From: Streptomyces hawaiiensis
GTDB lineage: Bacteria > Actinomycetota > Actinomycetes > Streptomycetales > Streptomycetaceae
Assembly: GCF_004803895.1 (NCBI RefSeq)
Contig: NZ_CP021978.1
Span: 7,378,001 to 7,442,000 of the forward strand
Direction of reading: 5' to 3'
DNA length: 64,000 nucleotides
In this document: positions 59,370 to 64,000 of the stretch, piece by piece
Layout: every line of letters starts with the position of its first letter
Position numbering within the stretch: position 1 is the stretch's first letter
The notes under the pieces: generated by a model
The model's input: the letters and a program-made list of their open reading frames with translations, nothing else
What the model was told of the DNA's origin: nothing
Databases searched by the model: none
Translations under genes and position numbers: made by a program

Positions 59370-60877
59370 TCCCAGATCTCCTCGGCGTCCTCGGCGGTCG
59401 GTTCGTAGGGCTTGGGCGGGCCGCCGTGCGTCCACGGAGTGTCCTCCTCGGCGGGCAGGACGGACGGCATGGACTTGGGGTCGACGGAGGTGTACGTGAC
59501 CGTCTCGCCGATCTCGGCCAAAGTGCCCGGCGGGGCCGGTGGCTTGCGCACCCGGTTGAAGCCGCCGTTGAGCTGGATCACCACGGTGTGACCCTCGCAG
59601 TCCGGCACCACCTCGACGATTTCCGCCTTCTGTCCGGGGCGCGCTGGGCACTTGACCTCCTTGCCCGCGGTGAGCCGTACGGGCAGCTCGCTGCGCACGG
59701 TGATCGTCGGACGCCACACCATCGACCCGGGCCGTGTGCCGGGAGCGAAACGGTCCTCGTCGCGGGCCACGACCAGCCCCGTGAACGCCTCGCCCGACAG
59801 TTCGTACTCCGCCATCACCAAGGGGTCGTCGAACGCCCTTTCCGCGTCGTACCGCGCCATCGCCTCCTCCATGCGCGCCAGACGGCGGGCCGCGCCCACG
59901 GCGTGGTCACGGCGGGCCTGCGGGCGGCCGTCCTCGTCTAGGTAGGCCGCGTACTCGCTGAACAGCCGGCGGTCGTACGCCCACCGCTCGGCCACGTGCC
60001 GGCCCTCGGGCAGCTCGCGCAGCAGGTCCACCCCGCGCCACACCAGTTCCCAGGTCGGTAGCATCTGGCCGCGTAACTCGCGGTCGATCTGGCGGCCGAC
60101 GGCCTCCCTGCCACGGCCGTTGGCGGCTTCGTCGTAGCGGGACATCAGGTCGTGCAACGTCTGGTCGAAGACGACGTCCGTCGCCGGTCCGGCCGGTGGG
60201 AAGCGCAGCGGATCCTCCGCCTCGCGGGCGGCCTGCGCTCCGGTGAGTCCGTCGGGCGGGTCGATCCAGGCCAGCAGGGAGGCGAGGTGGGAGTCCTCGG
60301 CAGGGCTCTGCCCGGTCGCCCAGTGGGCGGAGAGCAGCCGGGTCAGGGCCTGCAGCAGGCAGGAGCCGGTAAACTCGGCCCGGTCCGCGAACCACGTCAG
60401 CCACTTGCCGAGGGCGGGCACGGACGGGTCCACGGCATATGGCCCCTCGACGGCACGCAGCCGGGTCAGCCGGCCGAGCAGCCGGACGTACGCGATGCCC
60501 TCGCCGCCCGGGACCAGGAGCTGCGGCGCGCGCAGTAAGCGTCGGCGCTCCTCCTTCTCCGCGCCGCGGCCCACGGTGTACGTCTCCGTCTCCGCCGTAC
60601 GGCACTGGTCGATGTACGGCAGCAGCAGCGCGGCAAGACGCTCGGCGAAGCGGAAGCGTTCGGCTCGGTCACGTGGTTGGCGCACCGTCAGCAGAGTCGG
60701 TCGTTCGCGGTCCGTTCCGGCGAGGGCGGCGAGCGGGGCGCACGCCTCTCCGGCGAGGGTGAGGGGGACCAGGACGAAGGGGCCGTCGTCCAGGTGAGTG
60801 TGGCGTACCGTCGTCAGCCGCTCGGCGCGGCCCGTCTCAGTGGCCCGGAGCGCGGCCACGGCGGCGAGCGTGCTCAT
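59366..60877 (-). CDS. Unknown protein, possible stalk/beta-barrel subunit of the helicase
   Basis: A 503-aa protein without a recognised family. The first ~340 residues are mixed helical. A helical stretch rich in Arg and Glu (~310-360, RRLARMEEAMARYDAERAFD) is followed by a predicted beta-rich part (~370-460: FTGLVVARDEDRFAPG, PTITVRSELPVRL, HTVVIQLNGGFNRV). This resembles the stalk plus beta-barrel that precede the motor in Dna2/UPF1 helicases. It overlaps both neighbours by 4 bases (ATGA), so it is made in step with the nuclease and helicase. The tail is acidic and Pro-rich. Confidence 0.6.
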   Translation of the reverse strand: MSTLAAVAALRATETGRAERLTTVRHTHLDDGPFVLVPLTLAGEACAPLAALAGTDRERPTLLTVRQPRDRAERFRFAERLAALLLPYIDQCRTAETETYTVGRGAEKEERRRLLRAPQLLVPGGEGIAYVRLLGRLTRLRAVEGPYAVDPSVPALGKWLTWFADRAEFTGSCLLQALTRLLSAHWATGQSPAEDSHLASLLAWIDPPDGLTGAQAAREAEDPLRFPPAGPATDVVFDQTLHDLMSRYDEAANGRGREAVGRQIDRELRGQMLPTWELVWRGVDLLRELPEGRHVAERWAYDRRLFSEYAAYLDEDGRPQARRDHAVGAARRLARMEEAMARYDAERAFDDPLVMAEYELSGEAFTGLVVARDEDRFAPGTRPGSMVWRPTITVRSELPVRLTAGKEVKCPARPGQKAEIVEVVPDCEGHTVVIQLNGGFNRVRKPPAPPGTLAEIGETVTYTSVDPKSMPSVLPAEEDTPWTHGGPPKPYEPTAEDAEEIWE

Positions 60878-61998
60878 GCGGCACCACCCCGGCGCAGTCG
60901 GCGCAGCCGTTCCGCGGCGCGCAACCGGTCAATGGCGGCGGCCTCGGCGGGGCCGGGCGCGTGCACGCCGTCCAGGTACGCGAGGGTGGTGCGGGTGGAG
61001 TCAACGCCCGGAAGCGTGTTGCGGACCGTGCCGCCCAGCCGGGTGGGGGAGGCGCAGGTAGTGGCCTCGTCCCGGCAGTAGCGGGCCATCTCGCAGAAGG
61101 ACAGGCAGTCGGGCGTGTAGGAGGCGTCCAACGCGCCCACCGAGGAGTCCAGCTCGTCCACGTCGCGGTCGGTGTCGAGGGTCGCCGAGGGCGGCAGCGC
61201 GAGCGCGAGGTCGTCGGCGCGGCGCAGCCGGGTCAGCTGGAAACGCAGGGCGTCGAGTTCCTGACGGAGGTCCACCAGGCGGCCGTAGGGGCGGTTGGAG
61301 AAGTCCTTGGGGCAGATGAGCAGGAACTCGTGGGCGATCTGCTCCGGATCGAGGTTCAGCTCTTCGAAGGTGCGGTGCAGGGCGAGGACGGACACGGCGG
61401 CCTGCTTCGCGGTCTGCGCGACAGCCGTCGGGTTCGCCTGCCCGTCGATCGCGGGGAAGGAGCGGATTTCGGCCACGTAGAACTTACCGCCGACACGGTG
61501 GGTCAGTGCCTGGGGCGCCAGATAGGCCGTCTGGCCGGCGACCTCCAGTGTCAGCAGCGGCCGGTCCAGGATCAGGCGCTCGTCGCTGCCGGAGGCCAGG
61601 CGCGTCAGCAGACCGCGGGTCTCCTTCACCCGCCGGGCAAGGGAGGTGTCGCCGCCCACCTCGTTCAGGTCGGTGACCCCGGCCTCCTCTACGGGGATGC
61701 CGAGCTGTTCGCGCAGCAGCCGGATGAGTTCCGCGTAACCGCCCCACTTCACGAGGGCCTCGAACGCCTGCTCCCGCGCCAGGGCGAAGGGCGACTGGCC
61801 GAAGCGCGGCTCGTAGCCCATGCGCTGGGCGAGCAGGGCCTTGTCGATGCCGACGGCGTCCAGCACGGCACGGCGGGAACAGGCCGGGTTGGCGGTCAGG
61901 GCGGTTATTTTGCGCGCGGTGTACGGCTGTGGGGGGCGCGGACCCCGCAGGGCCGCGAGTCGGCTGTCGGGAAGGTCAACAGGGTGCTGCGGAGGCAT
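60874..61998 (-). CDS. Fe-S PD-(D/E)XK nuclease (Cas4/AddB/Dna2 type)
   Basis: A 374-aa protein. One Cys near the N-terminus (Cys40 in TANPACSRRAVLDA) and a C-terminal cluster Cys298, Cys302, Cys308 (DCLSFCEMARYC) reproduce the iron-sulfur staple of Cas4, AddB and Dna2 nucleases, which closes the nuclease core. The likely catalytic strand is KFYVAEIRSF around Glu177, followed by a helix with AKQAAVSVLAL; Arg stands where Lys is usual, so activity needs testing. It overlaps the downstream gene by 4 bases. With the next two genes it would complete a split Dna2-like helicase-nuclease. Confidence 0.72.
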   Translation of the reverse strand: MPPQHPVDLPDSRLAALRGPRPPQPYTARKITALTANPACSRRAVLDAVGIDKALLAQRMGYEPRFGQSPFALAREQAFEALVKWGGYAELIRLLREQLGIPVEEAGVTDLNEVGGDTSLARRVKETRGLLTRLASGSDERLILDRPLLTLEVAGQTAYLAPQALTHRVGGKFYVAEIRSFPAIDGQANPTAVAQTAKQAAVSVLALHRTFEELNLDPEQIAHEFLLICPKDFSNRPYGRLVDLRQELDALRFQLTRLRRADDLALALPPSATLDTDRDVDELDSSVGALDASYTPDCLSFCEMARYCRDEATTCASPTRLGGTVRNTLPGVDSTRTTLAYLDGVHAPGPAEAAAIDRLRAAERLRRLRRGGAA

Positions 61999-62076
61999 CT
62001 TCTCTTCTTACCCGGTGTTCTGACGCGGTGTTGTGCGGTGGTGGCACGGCGACGCTCGGGGTTCTCCGGTCGGGCG

Positions 62077-62970
62077 TCAGAGGCTCGCGCCGTGCGCGTT
62101 GCGCAGGGCATCGTGCAGTGGTGCGGCGCCGAACAGTTGCTGGCTGTCGGTGAGTTGGGTCCGGGCACGGTCCGCGGCGGCGCGCCGCTCGGCGTCGTCG
62201 GACTCCTGGTGGACCGCGGATTCGCTGCGTGCCGCGGAGATCACCCGGGCCGGGTCGAGGTCGTCGTTGTCGTACGCGCCGGGGATGTTCAGCGCGAACC
62301 GGCGCAGCAGTTGCCAGGCGGCGTCCGACGGTGGGTGGCCGGCCGCGGTGAGCCGTTGGATCTGCTCGGCGGCGCCGACAGCATGGGTGAGGAAGTCGAC
62401 GCGCAGGCTGAGCGGTCCGATGACGCGCCGCTGGAGCGGCCAGACCGACACGGCCAGCAGGCCACGTGCGGGCGTGAGCCGGTCGTGGGTGAGGGCCGAG
62501 CAGATGTAGTACGGGCGGGCGTACCCCTGGGCGTTGAAGGACCGTTCCTCGTCGCGGCGGAGCGAGGCGAGCTTGGTGGCGACGAGCGGCTCGCTGAAGA
62601 ACGCCTCGTACACGGAGGAGATGAGCTTCGGGGCGGCAGGTGCGCCGAGCAGGGTGAGTGACTGGTGCACCTGCTCGCGGACGGGCACGGCTGCCTGAGC
62701 GGAACGTTTCCCTCGAGGTACCGGCTGTGAAGGCGGTGCTGCCGTGCGTGCCGCCCGAGGGGTGGGTGGGTGCGACGGGGCCTGCTGCTCACCGGGCACG
62801 GCCTCGGTCGCCACCTCGGCGTCCAGCGCATCTTCCCAGGCGGCCTCCGCCTCGCGCAGTTCGCCGCGGATGCGGGAAGCGGCAGCGGTGTCACGGGCGC
62901 GGCGGGCCTCGCGCAGCCGGGCGCGCAACTGTGACAGCCGCTCCTCCAACTCCTCCAGCGATGCGGTCAT
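62077..62970 (-). CDS. Coiled-coil protein with possible winged-helix domain
   Basis: A 297-aa protein of unknown family. Residues 1-50 form a heptad-rich coiled coil (LEELEERLSQLRARLREARR). A Pro/Ala/Gln linker follows (~60-95). The conserved part (~97-240) begins VREQVHQSLTLLGAPAAPKL, continues with ATKLASLRRDEERSF and YYICSALTHDRLTPARGLLA, which looks like a winged helix with a recognition helix at LASLRRDE, then a helical half. It could be a DNA-binding regulator or adaptor. It is the first gene of the minus-strand operon, 78 bases ahead of the nuclease, and its promoter region holds the shared 38-bp element. Confidence 0.6.
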   Translation of the reverse strand: MTASLEELEERLSQLRARLREARRARDTAAASRIRGELREAEAAWEDALDAEVATEAVPGEQQAPSHPPTPRAARTAAPPSQPVPRGKRSAQAAVPVREQVHQSLTLLGAPAAPKLISSVYEAFFSEPLVATKLASLRRDEERSFNAQGYARPYYICSALTHDRLTPARGLLAVSVWPLQRRVIGPLSLRVDFLTHAVGAAEQIQRLTAAGHPPSDAAWQLLRRFALNIPGAYDNDDLDPARVISAARSESAVHQESDDAERRAAADRARTQLTDSQQLFGAAPLHDALRNAHGASL

Positions 62971-62991
62971 GCCAGCAGCCTACCGTTCCGG

Positions 62992-63029
62992 CCATTGAAT
63001 TCCAAGCTGTGCCAATCTTTTCCAAAGTT
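62992..63029. promoter_or_regulatory. 38-bp shared upstream element, copy 2
   Basis: CCATTG at 62992-62997 and TTTCCAAAGTT at 63019-63029, again 21 bases apart, in the 141-base space between the divergent genes at 62970 (minus) and 63112 (plus). It is therefore placed to control both. Confidence 0.6.
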
Positions 63030-63111
63030 CTGCGTTACGCTCGGTGGTGTGGCGCATCCGAGGTCTCGGCTGGGCCCGCTGAACACTGCGCTCCGGCGGA
63101 AAGGAGAGGAC

Positions 63112-64000
63112 ATGGCCGACGCCACGGCATGGCGCAAGCCGCGATGGATGACGGGGGACGAGAGCCTGGTCCGGGTGGGGCCTGGGACCGGGGCGGGCGT
63201 TGACGACGCGCACACCTGCCCGTCCCGGGACGCGGCCAAGGCCAGGCCCGCGGTCCGGGCGGGGGTGGCCTCCAGGCTGCCCCAGGAGCGTCTGGAGGAC
63301 TTCACTCTCGGCCCGGTGTGCGAGGCCCTGGACCTGATGGAGTTCGACGGCGCGCCTCTGGAGCGGGCCCTCAGCGCTCTGGCCCACCGTCGACGGCCCC
63401 TGCATCCCGGGCATCTCGCCTACGCCGAGCACGCTGTCCGGCTTTACACCGGTCGACGCGACCCGCGCGGCCTCGCACCGGTGAGGCCGTACTGGGTCGT
63501 GCGCAAGGACAACGGGCGGCGCTGGGAACTGTATGCGTGGTGGCGGCGTTATCAGTCGGCCGACGGCCGGCTGCGCGAGTACCGGCGGCTGAGGCACGCC
63601 GAGGCGCGCGTGTCCGCGCCGGGCGAGACAGCCGTCGCCGCGTACGCCGCGGCCTTCGGAGTCAACGCCTCCTGGCCGCGGCGCTGGCAGCAGGAGTTTC
63701 CGCTGCACCGTGCGCCGTCGCGGGTCACGCACGTACGAATCGTCGAGGTCGGCCTGGGCGACGGCTCCGAGTCCGTCCAGTTCGAGGGCACCGTCGCCGA
63801 GGCCAAGGCGTACTACGAGAGGCATGGCGACGCTCATGTCAGAAGCGTCGTCAACGGCGGCACCCCACGCCCCGGTTCGGCGTGCCTCGACTGCAAGCAG
63901 TTCACGGGGTGCGACACCGTGCACCGCTCGCCTGGCGTACTGGCCCTGCCCTCGCGCAGGCTGCCGCTGCGCAAGGTCTCGGTCAGCGATCTGCGCTATC
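63112..64000 (+). CDS. RecB-family PD-(D/E)XK nuclease, N-terminal part (runs off the window)
   Basis: An open frame from ATG 63112, with AAGGAGAGG just upstream, continues without a stop to the end of the window (~296 residues visible). Residues ~95-170 (PYWVVRKDNGRRWELYAWWR, then RYQSADGRLREYRRLRH) precede a cysteine cluster CLDCKQFTGC (C-X2-C-X5-C, near 258-267) and a closing KVSVSDLRY, the usual opening of a RecB-type nuclease domain before CPA..L. From memory, similar Streptomyces proteins are annotated as PD-(D/E)XK nuclease family. The cluster may hold an iron-sulfur centre. It is divergent from the coiled-coil gene and probably part of the same system. Confidence 0.7.
   Translation, partial: MADATAWRKPRWMTGDESLVRVGPGTGAGVDDAHTCPSRDAAKARPAVRAGVASRLPQERLEDFTLGPVCEALDLMEFDGAPLERALSALAHRRRPLHPGHLAYAEHAVRLYTGRRDPRGLAPVRPYWVVRKDNGRRWELYAWWRRYQSADGRLREYRRLRHAEARVSAPGETAVAAYAAAFGVNASWPRRWQQEFPLHRAPSRVTHVRIVEVGLGDGSESVQFEGTVAEAKAYYERHGDAHVRSVVNGGTPRPGSACLDCKQFTGCDTVHRSPGVLALPSRRLPLRKVSVSDLRY

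Larger units (their letters stand above)
35584..64000. mobile_element. Tn7-like element (left end visible, right end not seen)
   Basis: A tniQ-tnsC-tnsB-tnsA set on the minus strand defines a Tn7-like transposition module next to a candidate left end at 35584. Everything to the right up to the window edge is a dense set of DNA-repair and defence-like genes unlike the chromosomal genes to the left, so I treat it as probable cargo. I found no matching right end or 5-bp target duplication in the window, so the right boundary given is only the window edge. The tnsA gene is damaged (see its entry), so present mobility is doubtful. Confidence 0.5.

Noticed and set aside
41502..64000. Identification as a Dpd, DISARM or BREX system
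   Set aside because: RecQ/DEAD helicases and large ATPases occur there too, but the defining proteins (DpdA transglycosylase, DUF1998 DrmB, PglZ, BrxL, methylases, PLD nuclease) are not seen in the window.
1..64000. CRISPR arrays, tRNA, rRNA or riboswitches
   Set aside because: No spaced direct repeats, cloverleaf or conserved RNA motifs were seen; the repeats found are within coding tails or are terminators.

Overview
The window is high-GC actinobacterial chromosome, almost certainly Streptomyces. Third codon positions are nearly all G or C, GTG starts and 4-base ATGA/GTGA gene overlaps are common, there is an F420-type oxidoreductase, and the gas-vesicle cluster has the order gvpO-A-F-G-Y-Z-J-L-S-K known from Streptomyces. 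I see no rRNA, tRNA or CRISPR array.

Left part (1-19.5 kb): ordinary chromosomal genes with one decaying locus. At 1.1-2.55 kb an amino-acid uptake locus is in ruins: the 3' end of a pucR regulator is joined to the 3' end of an ABC permease, followed by a twice-frameshifted ABC ATPase and a D-amino-acid-dehydrogenase-like gene with its middle deleted. Next come an intact secreted SGNH esterase and a tight four-gene peptidase operon (M55 D-aminopeptidase, M20, S9, S66 LD-carboxypeptidase) that looks suited to peptidoglycan stem peptides and D-amino-acid peptides. A secreted CocE/S15-type hydrolase and small metabolic or stress genes follow. An overlapping NDH-2, transketolase, LigD-polymerase operon leads up to the gas-vesicle genes.

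Middle part (19.6-35.6 kb): ten gvp genes ending in a 23-bp-stem terminator, then stress and maintenance genes: a 56-aa hydrophobic protein, a methyltransferase, a PAP2/diacylglycerol kinase fusion, MOSC, an ABC-F ATPase facing a Vms1/eRF1-like protein, catalase KatE coupled to a DJ-1/PfpI protein, a CBS-domain protein and a DUF2795 protein. Several of these genes have GNNT-N14/15-GGGTAC boxes upstream, which resemble the Streptomyces osmotic/oxidative stress sigma-B promoter.

Right part (35.58 kb to the window end): a Tn7-like transposition module (TniQ, TnsC, TnsB, and a damaged TniQ'-'TnsA chimera) whose probable left end, starting TGTCGGAC at 35584, appears to cut a small host gene. Beyond it lies a locus of more than 22 kb that looks like a large multi-subunit DNA-processing, probably anti-phage, system that I cannot match to a named type. 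Its plus-strand arm has a 1986-aa exonuclease/DinG/RecQ fusion, a 770-aa protein of unknown fold, a 1993-aa STAND-like ATPase and a PH/coiled-coil/DUF4041/GIY-YIG nuclease. Its minus-strand operon has a possible winged-helix/coiled-coil protein, an Fe-S PD-(D/E)XK nuclease, a beta-barrel/stalk-like protein and a UPF1/Dna2-like SF1 helicase; the last three look like a Dna2 enzyme split into overlapping genes. A divergent large RecB-family nuclease gene runs off the window. The two arms share a 38-bp upstream element (CCATTG-N21-TTTCCAAAGTT) at identical spacing, so they are probably co-regulated as one system. The right end of the transposon is not visible, so whether the whole locus is cargo is inference.
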